Made by a program: the position numbers and the translations under genes
The notes under the pieces: generated by a model
What the model was told of the DNA's origin: nothing
Database searches by the model: none
What the model saw: the letters and a program-made list of their open reading frames with translations, nothing else
Shown here: piece after piece, positions 47,703 through 57,200 of the stretch
How the letters are laid out: every line of letters begins with the position of its first letter
Numbering within the stretch: position 1 is the stretch's first letter
From: Globodera rostochiensis
Taxonomy: Eukaryota > Nematoda > Chromadorea > Rhabditida > Heteroderidae
Direction: 5' to 3'
Assembly: GCA_018350325.1 (NCBI GenBank)
Contig: JAEVLN010000040.1
Span: forward strand, 124,001 to 188,000
Length of the DNA stretch: 64,000 bases

Positions 47703-49262
47703 TTTTGCACAATTTCAACCGTGCTGGGTCGTTTAGTAAAAAAGGCAAGCGGGGGCGTTTCGTAAAAACGGCAAGCGAGGGCGTTTCGTAAAAAAGGCAA
47801 ATGGGTCGTTTCGTAAAAAAGGCAAGCGGGGACGTTTCGTAAAAACGGCAAGCGAGGGCGTTTCGTAAAAAAGGCAAATGGGTCGTTTCGTAAAAACGGC
47901 AAGCGAGGGCGTTTCGTAAAAAAGGCAAATGGGTCGTTTCGTAAAAAAGGCAAGAGGGGGCGTTTTGTAAAAAAGGCAAATGGGTCGTTTCGTAAAAAAG
48001 GCAAGCGGGGACGTTTCGTAAAAACGGCAAGCGAGGGCGTTTCGTAAAAAAGGCAAATGGGTCGTTTCGTAAAAAAGGCAAGCGGGGGCGTGTTTCGTAA
48101 AAAAGGCAAATGGGTCGTTTCGTAAAAAAGGCAAGCGGGGGCGTCTCGTAAAAAAGGCAAGTGCAAGTGTTCTGTATATGTATAAAATGAAAATAGCATT
48201 AATCATATTAAATAAAATAATAAAAGAAGTAATAAAATATTGATCCATGAGTAGATGTTTGCACTTTTATTTGTGTCAACGTGTATTAGTCTGATCGGTC
48301 TTTCGGTTGTAGCTTAGCTTTACTAATATCCAAAGTTATATTGAAATTTAAGCTTTCGAACTTAAGCCAAAAGAAATCGACTGCATCAGTTTGTTGTTAT
48401 AATCATGATTTATGCTACATAAATCATTGGCAAAAGCGCGAAGATTGTGACAATAGCTTTTGCACTTGCCTTCATGAATTCCATGGTTTAAGCCTTTTTT
48501 ACAAAACGCCCCCGCTTGCCTTTTTTACGAAACGCCCCCGCTTGCCTTTTTTACAAAACGTCCCCGCTTGCCTTTTTTACGAAACGACCCATTTGCCTTT
48601 TTTACAAAACGCCCCCTCTTGCCTTTTTTACAAAACGCCCCCGCTTGCCTTTTTTACAAAACGTCCCCGCTTGCCTTTTTTACGAAACGACCCATTTGCC
48701 TTTTTTACGAAACGCCCCCGCTTGCCTTTTTTACAAAACGTCCCCGCTTGCCTTTTTTACAAAACGTCCCCGCTTGCCTTTTTTACGAAACGCCCCCGCT
48801 TGCCTTTTTTACAAAACGTCCCCGCTTGCCTTTTTTACGAAACGACCCATTTGCCTTTTTTACAAAACGCCCCCTCTTGCCTTTTTTACAAAACGCCCCC
48901 TCTTGCCTTTTTTACGAAACGACCCATTTGCCTTTTTTACGAAACGACCCATTTGCCTTTTTTACGAAACACGCCCCCGCTTGCCTTTTTTACGAAACGA
49001 CCCATTTGCCTTTTTTACGAAACACGCCCCCGCTTGCCTTTTTTACGAAACGCCCCCACTTGCCTTTTTTCGAAACACGCCCCCCGCTTGCCTTTTTTAC
49101 GAAACGACCCCACTTGCCTTTTTACGAAACGCCCCCGCTTGCGTTTTTTACGAAACGCCCCCGCTTGCCTTTTTTACGAAACGACCCATTTGCCTTTTTT
49201 ACGAAACGACCCATTTGTCTTTTTTACGAAACGACCTAGCATCAATTTCAACGCCAAAATAC
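47703..49262. mobile_element. foldback element with inverted 26-base arrays
   Basis: Left arm (about 47720-48165) is a tandem array of GTTTCGTAAAAAAGGCAAGC plus GGGGGC or AATGGGTC. The right arm (about 48495-49245) is the same array reversed: TTGCCTTTTTTACGAAACGA etc. The outer flanks also pair (AATTTCAACCGTGCTGGGTC against CCTAGCATCAATTTCAACG). The 330-base core (48166-48494) contains a signal-peptide start and a PLA2-like exon. The architecture is that of a foldback element that has captured a host gene piece. Confidence 0.75.
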
Positions 49263-49279
49263 CCCAGCTAAAGCTATAA
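48255..49279 (+). CDS. secreted phospholipase-A2-like gene fragment inside a foldback element
   Basis: Exon 1 (48255-48308) encodes a signal-peptide-like MFALLFVSTCISLIGLSV. A 44-base GT-AG intron follows, and exon 2 (from 48353) continues in phase: STASVCCYNHDLCY then HWQKREDCDNSFCTCLHEF. CCYNHDLC fits the PLA2 active-site His signature (C-C-x-x-H-x-x-C), and the following CD..FC.CL pattern fits the next disulphide helix. In secreted PLA2s the His-Asp pair hydrolyses the sn-2 ester of phospholipids; here the Ca-binding loop that should come before is missing or very short. After HGL the frame runs into the 26-base array and stays open to 49279 as junk repeats (FFTKRPRLPFLRN). So it is probably a captured, truncated gene. 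Activity is doubtful. Confidence 0.45.
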
Positions 49280-49280
49280 T

Positions 49281-50266
49281 GGGTGACACAAAAGTCCTGC
49301 ACCACTTTTGAAATTTATTTAACTCATGTCAATCTTAACGAAATTTTATGATTTTATACTCATTTTGTAGCCCATTTCATTTTCTATTGGGCCCAAAACG
49401 CGATTCAATAATATCCCTAACCAACAACACAGTCAAACAAAACGCCGTAGGCGAGCTGGCAGTTAGGCCGTGCAAATTGCAAAAGCACAACTTCCGATCG
49501 AACAGATAGAAAAAGTGAGGGTTCAAAGAACGCGACTGGTCCTCATGCGGCACGCAGCTCATGGAGACTTCATACAAAAAAAATATTTTCACTGCCAAAG
49601 CGCACACAACCACAAAAATGACAAAATATGGGCTCCAGAATCTCCTCTTTCCAATGCCATTGGACTCATCCTCTTCACCCCTCTGATGTTTTGGTTTGGT
49701 GAGGAATTACAGATTCATTGATTTTTGTCGAAAATGTGGTCAAAATCACTGAAAACTAATACATTGAGGAAATTCTCAAATGCGTCGTGAAGCCTTGGAC
49801 AGTTAGCCATTTCGGCAATAGGGAATGGATGTTCCAACAAAACTCCGCTCCGGCCCACCGGGCAAAAGAAACCAAGGACTGCTGCAAGGCCAATTTTCCC
49901 GGTTTTATCGGTGCTTAGGAATGACGACCCCCCTTACTCTCCTCACTTAACCCCATAAATTATTCTGTGTGGTTAATTTTGAGTCAAGGGTCTGTGCCAA
50001 GCGCCACAAAAATTTTAGGGCGCTTCGACCTTCCCTTCCCCGGGAATGGGACAAAATATTCGCTCAGGAGCTACGTGCCATCAGCGAAATTTTTCCGCAC
50101 GTTTCCGCCTCTGTAGCCGCTCCAAAGGGGGTGCACTTTAAAATTTCCTGATTCTTTTTAATCTGTACCCTTTTCTGTACATTTTGATTGGTTTTTGGCC
50201 TAATTTGATTATGTTTGAAAAAAGTTATGGTAAAAAATAAGTGGTGCAGGACTTTTGTGTCACCCT
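49281..50266 (+). mobile_element. degenerate mariner-type (Tc1/mariner) transposon
   Basis: Terminal inverted repeats GGGTGACACAAAAGTCCTGC (49281) and its complement ending at 50266, 27 matching bases each, flanked by AT/TA-rich sequence. Plus-strand remnants of a transposase are readable in shifted frames: HCQSAHNHKNDKIWA (about 49590-49640), WMFQQNSAPAHRAKET (about 49825-49880) and AKRHKNFRALRPSLPREWDK (from about 49998) ending in a PKGVHF tail near 50145. The QxSAPAH block is the second catalytic motif region of mariner-like DDE transposases, with Asn where Asp is expected. Frameshifts and stops make it inactive. Confidence 0.75.
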
Positions 50267-50309
50267 GTATAAGGTATCTGCAGATTTTAATCTTTAGCAT
50301 TATGTGCCT

Positions 50310-50495
50310 GAAATAGGCAGCTTCAAAGGCGGTGGACGGCCTCCCGGACCGTACCTCGGGGGGATCTTTGACGTTCTCCTGCCCCCACGGAATTTTTGCG
50401 AACCACCGCTTCACTGTGCGATGCGAGACGACAACTTCCGGGCCCTTCGATTTCAGTTTAATGTTTTGCAGAGCCGGACGGACACCCCTACCCAT
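50310..50495 (-). pseudogene. transposase helix-turn-helix remnant
   Basis: A minus-strand frame reads VVVSHRTVKRWFAKI and then NVKDPPEVRSGRPST. The S-x-R-T-V-x-R-W helix followed by a K-D-x-P-R-S-G-R-P linker is typical of the N-terminal DNA-binding half of Tc1/mariner transposases. It lies outside the mariner element at 49281-50266 and in the opposite direction, so it belongs to a second, broken element. Confidence 0.5.
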
Positions 50496-50524
50496 TTTTA
50501 CAACCGAATTTGTTGTTGGTTTTC

Positions 50525-50730
50525 AATTTTGCCATACGTCGGGGGATATATGCCACATAGACAATAGAAATTTTGCCATACATCGGGGGGGGGGATATAT
50601 GCCACAGGTAATGCCACATAGACGATAGCAATTTTGCCATACATCGGGGGGATATATGCCACTTAAACAATAGCAGTTTGACGCAGGAAACTGCTGAAGT
50701 CTTCATCCGGTTGACGTTCACGTGCAATGC
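50525..50730. repeat. repeat with GGGGGGATATATGCCACATA, copy 2
   Basis: Three copies of the ATATATGCCACATAGACAAT motif, followed by the same TTGACGCAGGAAACTG and TTGACGTTCACGTGC sequence as at 44240-44370. Left edge of duplicated block 2. Confidence 0.8.
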
Positions 50731-51126
50731 ATGGAATTAAATTGTAGAATTTGTTTATGTATAAAAGCGAATATTACTTCCATGTTTTTATCTTCATAAA
50801 CCCATTTTTCTTGTAGTTTTTTTTTCTCGCAATACAAAATTGCCTGAAAATTTGCAATAAGCATATTAAAGTCCGGCAAAAAGCCTAAAATAACGCCAAA
50901 TTCCATTTTTGTAATCCGAAATCTAGCCCAAAGAACCTAAAGTTTCTTAATTTTTTGCCTGCCAAATGAATTGCTAAGCCCAGATTCTAAGATATAGATA
51001 AAATGTTGTTAAATTAAAATTGAATTTTAAGCTAACAAATAATATGTACCTATTTACGCACTAATTATAGTTTTTAAAACTTAAATAAACTTGAGTGAAT
51101 TTGAATTTGTTTTTTAAGATAAAAAA

Positions 51127-52080
51127 ATGCGTTTTTGTGTTCTTGTTTTGGTCATTTTTGTGCTTTTTATGGCACTAAGTGGAGCAGAATGCGGCTGCTT
51201 TGGGTCAAAGCCGGCACAGACAACTGGCGGCAGTGGTCAAAGCACACAACGCCAACAACAAAGTCGGGACAAATTTTAAAAAATTGTTTTAAATCAAAAT
51301 TGTTAAATTTGTAATAATTACAGTATTGCATTTAAGTGAATCAAAGTCGGGACAATTTTTTTCTAACTACATATAAGAATTTCCTGTTTTGGGTGCCGGG
51401 GGAAATTCTATAATCTTGGAGATGTGTGGTTCGATTTGTCTGAAATTTTGCATGAAAATAAAGTTCCGAGGGTACCACAATAAAATTTCGGAAATCTGAA
51501 TTCCGGCCATCCCTGGTTTACACCCCATAAAACATTTGAGTTGGTGAAATGTTAAGAGGCAGAGAAATTTATAAATGTTTGAAATTAGAGTTAAAATTTA
51601 TGTAAAAAATATAAATTTTTGATTTTGATGATAATAATTTGGTAAAATTTACAATATTGCATTTAGCGGCGACATCATCCGGATCATCACACCCATTGCC
51701 AATTCCTCCAAAGCTGGGTATAACTTAATTTGTTATTTTATAAATTATTTGAAATGAGACTTAAATTTGGATTTAAAGAATGAAAATTGTTCGTTAATAT
51801 TTACAATATTGCATTTAAGCGCCCCCGGTGCTGCGTTTTCGTCCTGGTAAATGACTTATTTACATATTTAAGAAATTTTATTGGTTTATAATTCATATCA
51901 CAGTATTTTTATAAATTGTTTGAAATTGCTTAAATTTGGATTATGAATTAAAATGTTTATTTAATTAAATTTTTTTGGTAAATTGCAGTTGTTGGGACGG
52001 ATTTATACCGAATGCCACGGCCTCCAATTAAAGGGAAGGATTTACACCCATTGCCACCGCCTCCTTCTGCCAAAGATTAG
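51127..52080 (+). CDS. small secreted Pro-rich peptide, gene B
   Basis: Paralogue of gene A. Exons 51127-51235, 51667-51717, 51820-51846 and 51989-52080 join in phase 1 throughout, for 92 aa. Exon 1: signal peptide MRFCVLVLVIFVLFMALSGA, then ECGCFGSK and a short Thr/Gly/Ser linker. Exon 2: ATSSGSSHPLPIPPKL. Exon 3: PPVLRFRP. Exon 4 holds two internal copies of one module: GTDLYRMPRPPIK and GKDLHPLPPPPSAKD, then TAG. The recurring core is (H/Q)PLPxPP. Unspliced, exon 1 reads to TAA as a 50-aa peptide ending QQQSRDKF. Mini-exons 2 and 3 are preceded by TTTACAATATTGCATTTA, so each exon with its upstream intron looks like a duplicated cassette. No family recognised; effector role is inferred. Confidence 0.5.
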
Positions 52081-52303
52081 GTATTTAAATTTTGTTTAAT
52101 TTTATTTATATTATTTCATAAATAGTTTCAAGAGACTTAAAATTATTTTGCCACTTTTTGGGGATTTTAGTCCCTATTTTGCCATTTTTTGGGGTTTTTA
52201 GTCCCTATTTTGGGGGATTTTAGTCCTTTTTTCACGTTTTTAGTCCCTAAAAATCCGGGCTCTATTAACGAAAATATTCATTTAAAGCGCATAAAAATTG
52301 CAG

Positions 52304-52365
52304 GCGGCACGTCGCAGCCACTGCCACTGCCGCCAAAAGAAAAGGGGAAAAAAAAGAAGAATTGA
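52304..52365 (+). CDS. alternative terminal exon of peptide gene B
   Basis: After an ATTGCAG acceptor this reads GGTSQPLPLPPKEKGKKKKN-stop. It enters in phase 1, so it can replace the exon at 51989-52080 by skipping, giving an 82-aa form with a basic tail. Its 3' sequence (AAAGAAGAATTGATTGATGA, then GCGACGCTTTTTTCG) aligns with the last exon of gene A, showing this was the ancestral last exon. Confidence 0.42.
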
Positions 52366-52623
52366 TTGATGAATGGCGACGCTTTTTTCGATTGCTAAGT
52401 GTTATTTGTTGTGCAATTGAATAATAACAAAACAAAAAAAATTATAATTCATTTTAAATTATTTTTTCAACAAATGTGAATCATCCGCCATTTCCTTGTC
52501 ATGTGCCCCCCAAGCAAAACAAGGCCGGGCATCCCCCGTTTGTTCATCCCCAAAGCCACCGTCTCGAGCTCACCTTTCCAGAAAAATTAAAGATTTTCTT
52601 GGAAAAGGTCGGGCACTATAAAA

Positions 52624-52698
52624 ATGCGTTTTTGCGTGATTGGTTCGGCCATTTTTGTGCTTCTTATGGCAATTAGAGCACGGGGACAGGAGTCCTGA
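52624..52698 (+). pseudogene. orphan signal-peptide exon, copy D
   Basis: ATG to TGA in 24 codons, MRFCVIGSAIFVLLMAIRAR then GQES-stop, one residue different from copy C at 47173. The preceding GGTCGGGCACTATAAAAATG is shared with copy C. It closes the second duplicated block. Confidence 0.4.
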
Positions 52699-52874
52699 CA
52701 GGATTTTCCCGGACTCCTGATCCGGGAATCCTGGCATTTTCGACGAAGCACAGGGCCAGGATATCCTGAAAACAGGATTTTTAATCGTAAATCCTGATCC
52801 TGGTTATTCCCAAAATCCTGATCCGGGAATTTAATTTTTAAATATTATTGTTTATATTTCCTTTAACATAATTA

Positions 52875-53503
52875 GGCACTTTGCTGGGCGGGCGTGCCAT
52901 CAAAATGGGAAAAAGCGTACGGCGGCGAATAGGCGTGAAATGCTCGGCCCGGCACTTTTCAAAATTCGTTTTCCACTCATTCCTCAGAAGGATTTTACTG
53001 AGAAGTTATCACTCATTTGGATTGGACAGTTTGAATTTCAAAATGCCAAATCTACCTAATCTATTTTCATAATTCCGTCTCCAAAATTTGGTTAAATTTT
53101 GCTTTTGACAGTACGATCCGGAGTATTGACACGGGACGAGATCATCGGCATTTATGTGCACCATTCTCATCCGTACGTCGGTCTGCCCAAGCTGTACCCG
53201 CTGCAATTTCCAACTAATGGACGTGCTTTTACAGCAGGTGGGGTCACCCTGCCATTAAACCTATCAAAGTGCCTCTACTCATATACTGTATATCCACTTT
53301 TAATCCCCCATGTGGAATTATTTTTAACCTTCTCAGAAAGGGCGACATTATTAGAGGGTGGGGGATTATTAGAGCATGGGGGATTAAAAGAGGGTATACG
53401 GTATGAGTATTTATTGCATAATTTGTTCATTCCTGGCACTATAGTTGAAGCGAATTTTGGCCCCAATTTCAAATTCAACATTGCCGATGGCATTAGAAAG
53501 TGA
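52875..53503 (+). pseudogene. broken copy of the BTB-BACK-SPRY gene
   Basis: Three pieces match the gene at 6856-9650. 52876-53012 matches exon 6 but has lost five A residues after GCTGGGCGG, shifting the frame. 53111-53236 matches exon 7 ([20 protein letters not shown]). 53430-53503 matches the end of the last exon ([23 protein letters not shown]). Exons 8-10 are deleted. The ACCGTATA MITE at 53278-53407 sits at the same intron position as in the parent. Not functional. Confidence 0.8.
53278..53407. mobile_element. ACCGTATA MITE, copy 5
   Basis: Inverted ends CTCATATACTGTATA and GTATACGGTATGAG, closely similar to copy 1 at 7971-8103. It was duplicated with the BTB-SPRY gene piece rather than inserted independently. 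Confidence 0.75.
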
Positions 53504-53692
53504 AAAATGAGGGGATTTATGAGGTTTTTCTTTGTCTATTATCCATTCAATTTGTTTTCAAATTTGTCAATTACTAAATTCCATTAACTTACATCTTCAT
53601 ATCGACATTTTTTTGGCAAATATTGTCAAAAATTTGGTCAATTGTTGCCTTTTTTTTTTCTTCAAGCACGAAAATCCGGGTTATGAAAAATG

Positions 53693-53885
53693 TTTGGGCT
53701 CGAGATCGAGAATCTCGAGCTTCCTTCAAGTGAGATCTCGAGTCGAGATTCTCGAAAAAATCTTTGGTCTCAAAAAATCTCGTGAAGCTCATTTTTAGTC
53801 GAGCGAAAGCTCGAGATTTCTCGAGAATCTCGTCGAGATTTTTCGAGATCTCGAGGCGAGATCTCGTCTCGTTCCGGGCTCTATT
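53693..53885. repeat. CTCGAGAT palindrome block
   Basis: Close copy of 34535-34718 (shared GAGAATCTCGAGCTTCC and CTCGTTCCGGGCTCTA). Confidence 0.75.
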
Positions 53886-54260
53886 AATAATGGCATAATA
53901 ATTATTTTAATGCTAAATTAAATTCTTTTTCCCCTATGTGGCATGTGCTCGTATTTACAATTAAGCTTTTTTAATTTTTAGAAAAATCGGTCCGAGTTTG
54001 AAACATAAGCTAATTTGTTAGCGCCATGCCAAATGCAACACACCAAAGCAACTCGAAATGATAAATCATTTTATATTTCACGCTTTTGCTGACCAAAAAA
54101 TAAAGTCTTTTTATGAGATTTGTTTGACGCCATCCAATTCTTCTTTTTAATGAGCAACCTTTTCGTAATGAGCAGAAAATTTTGACATTAACTATATAAT
54201 TAGTATAAACATAAGTCATTTTAATAAATTTTCTTTTGAAATATTTGATCAAATTCCATT

Positions 54261-57200
54261 TCATATCAATTTTGCCTCCAACATTTCGGCTGTGGGGAAA
54301 AGCAGTGCCGAGTCGACTGTGCCACCGCCGCTATCCACTCCACCCTGATTCAATTTTGAGGGCTTAAAAAAAGAACATTTTTATTTCATTTCATATTTTA
54401 ATTAAATTTAAATATTGATTTTTTGATTTTTTAATTTTAAAAACTTTCATCATTATTACTAATTTGTAAGCCTACTTTGCTTCGGATGGTGTACCCAGCG
54501 ACAGAATTGTGCAGAATTTGTCCGGTAAATTGGTTTCCGATCAGTGATGCGTAAATGCCCATTTCGCTCACAACATCTTCCATTTGTGCCGGCTTCATTT
54601 GTCGCATCATAAAATTCTGCAAAAATAAAACAATTAAAAATTGTGTAAATTTTTGAAAAATCAAAAAATAATTTACAAACACACCAGCTGCAGGATGTAT
54701 CCAATTCCCGGTTTTCCCGGACATTTTTTGGGTCCGAAATTGTGCCCAGATTTTTTGGCGCAAAAAATCATCAATTAATCCAGAAATTCAAAAAAATTGA
54801 CGGAGAATTCATAGTTTTTGTGCTGAGCAAATTTTGAATTTTTGATGGAATTTGTTAAGGAAAAATGGTCCAAAAACTGCATCGCGGAAGGCCGAAAAAT
54901 GATCAGAAAAATTCGGGGGGGGGGGGGGGGGGGGGGGGAAATCAAATTTAGCAATTTGAAATTGGGGGGGGGGGGGGGGGGGAAATCAAATTTAGCAATT
55001 TGAAATTCCGATTCCCGGGTCTCCGGGCATTTTTGGGTGATCTGGAATTGCGGCCACAAAAAAATGATTTGTTCACCTTGACCACCAACGGATTGATTCG
55101 TTGCTGAAGAATGTAGGCGGCCCTGTCCTGCTTGCTCAGCTTTTGCAACATCTCCGCCACCTCTTCGTCAAAGAAGTTGCCGAGGCCGGACTCCAACTGC
55201 GCCTTCAGCACATAATTGCCCGGCGATCGGATTGCAGCCTTCACAAAACGATGCAAAACATTTTGAAATGCTTTTTAAACATTGAGAATAATTTAGTAAT
55301 TTAATTAAAATTTTTACAATTTATTATTTCATTTTTTAATAAAAAAAGTTTTGCATTAAACACCACCTCAATGACTTCTTCAGTCGCTTGGTCGTCCTCT
55401 TCCAGGCCCCAGAGGCCTGTGAACGTGCTGCGCAGTTGGTCCATAAGCTTCGAATTGTTGTTCGGAATGAAGCGTTCCAACATGCCCGGCTTGGCCAAAA
55501 GCTAAAACATTTATAAATTCATTAAATTCGCTAATCAATCAAGATGTTTGAAATGGACGGACCCCAACTCGTTCCCGGCCAGTTCCCCTTTTCAACAGTT
55601 TTTTTGTTATAATAACTTCTTACAAAGTTAACCAAATCAAACATGTTCGGTATCATTCAAAAGCATGCAATGGGTAGAAGCTTTCAAATGCAAAAGCTAA
55701 GCGATTGGCCAACCCTAAAAAAAGTTATGGCCAGCAAACGTTTTTTTGGCCATACTTGGCCACACTTTTTTGAGGCTTGGCCAATCGCTTAGCTTTTGCT
55801 TGCTTAAGGTGAATTTTGGTTGCTTGCCAATCAGTTGACAAATTCCATCAAAAAAAAATTCAAAAAAAAGATCGTTATCGAATGACCTATAAACAGTGCC
55901 TGCTGAATTTTTTTGGTGCAGCTCAGCTGAAAACGAATGTTTGGCGACAGAATGGCTGTTGAGCGTTCCATCATTGTCCGTGCCGTCCACTCGCGTTCCG
56001 TCGGGAATTCGTCCGGCACATTGCCGTCCGTAATTTGCACCAATGCCACCCGCTTAGTGCCGTCAATATACAGCGAAAAGTCACCAGTTTCATCGAGGGA
56101 CATTCTTATAAATTGGTCGACAAACAATTTATTAAAAAATATAAATAATAAAATAAAGCATTTAGATAAATTTCGTGCCCCACCAAATTTGGAAATGCCA
56201 CAATTTTTTTTTCCAGAACTTTCCGAAATTTCGGACCCCCTCCCCCCCCCCCCCCCCCCCCTCTCCCAAAAACGGACATTTTTTGGTCGGGGTTTTTGAC
56301 AAAACCCTAAATTTTCGCGAAATTTCGGGATGGAAAACCACCAAACTCGACAAAATATCGGGGAAAAACCCCCAAACCCCGACAAAATTTCGGGGAAAAA
56401 CCCCCAAACCCCGACAAAACTTCGGGGGGGGGGGGGGGGTGTGGGTTAAACCACGCCGAGAGTTGAGCCGTGTTGGGTTTTCTCATACAAATTAATTATT
56501 TTATATGATTTCATTTAGTCAAACTCAACCTCTTCGATGCCTCAACAAAAGTCAACGACAACACCTTCACAAGATGGCCATCCTTTTTGCCCAACTTTTC
56601 CACTTCAAACTGAAAGAACTGAAGCTGCTCAAAATGCAAGATGCCCGGCGTGCCCAAGAAGAGTAGAATGGCCTTTGGGTCGCCAAACAGTTTCCTTTAC
56701 AAATAATATATATATATATATATAGCCAAACAGTTTCCTTTACAAATAATATATATATATATATATAGCCAAACAGTTTCCTTTACAAATAATATATATA
56801 TATATATATATAGCCAAACAGTTTCCTTTACAAATAATATATATATATATATATATATAGCCAAACAGTTTCCTTTACAAATAAAATAAACATATACTAT
56901 ATAAATTATATATGTTTATACTAATATATATATAAAATATATATTGAATATTTTACTAGGTCAATGCATAATTAATTAGTGTCGCTTTTTGATTCGGGCT
57001 CCGTACAAGTTTCTTAAAAGCGGTTCAAAAATTTTAATATTTCTATATGCAATACGCCTATCAGAGTAATAGAGCACTTTGTTAGGTATAAACGGTTTCT
57101 GTAGCATTTCATACCGGCGAGACAAAAATTCCCAAACCGGTTTGATCAAAAAAGTAAAAACGGTTTTGCCGGTTTTAAACCGGTTCGGAGTGGAGATAGG

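Noticed and set aside
47674..49279. Frames of 130-310 codons reading FFTKRPRLPFLRN repeats on both strands
   Set aside because: Products of the inverted 26-base arrays. Only the core with the PLA2-like motif is kept as a possible gene piece.
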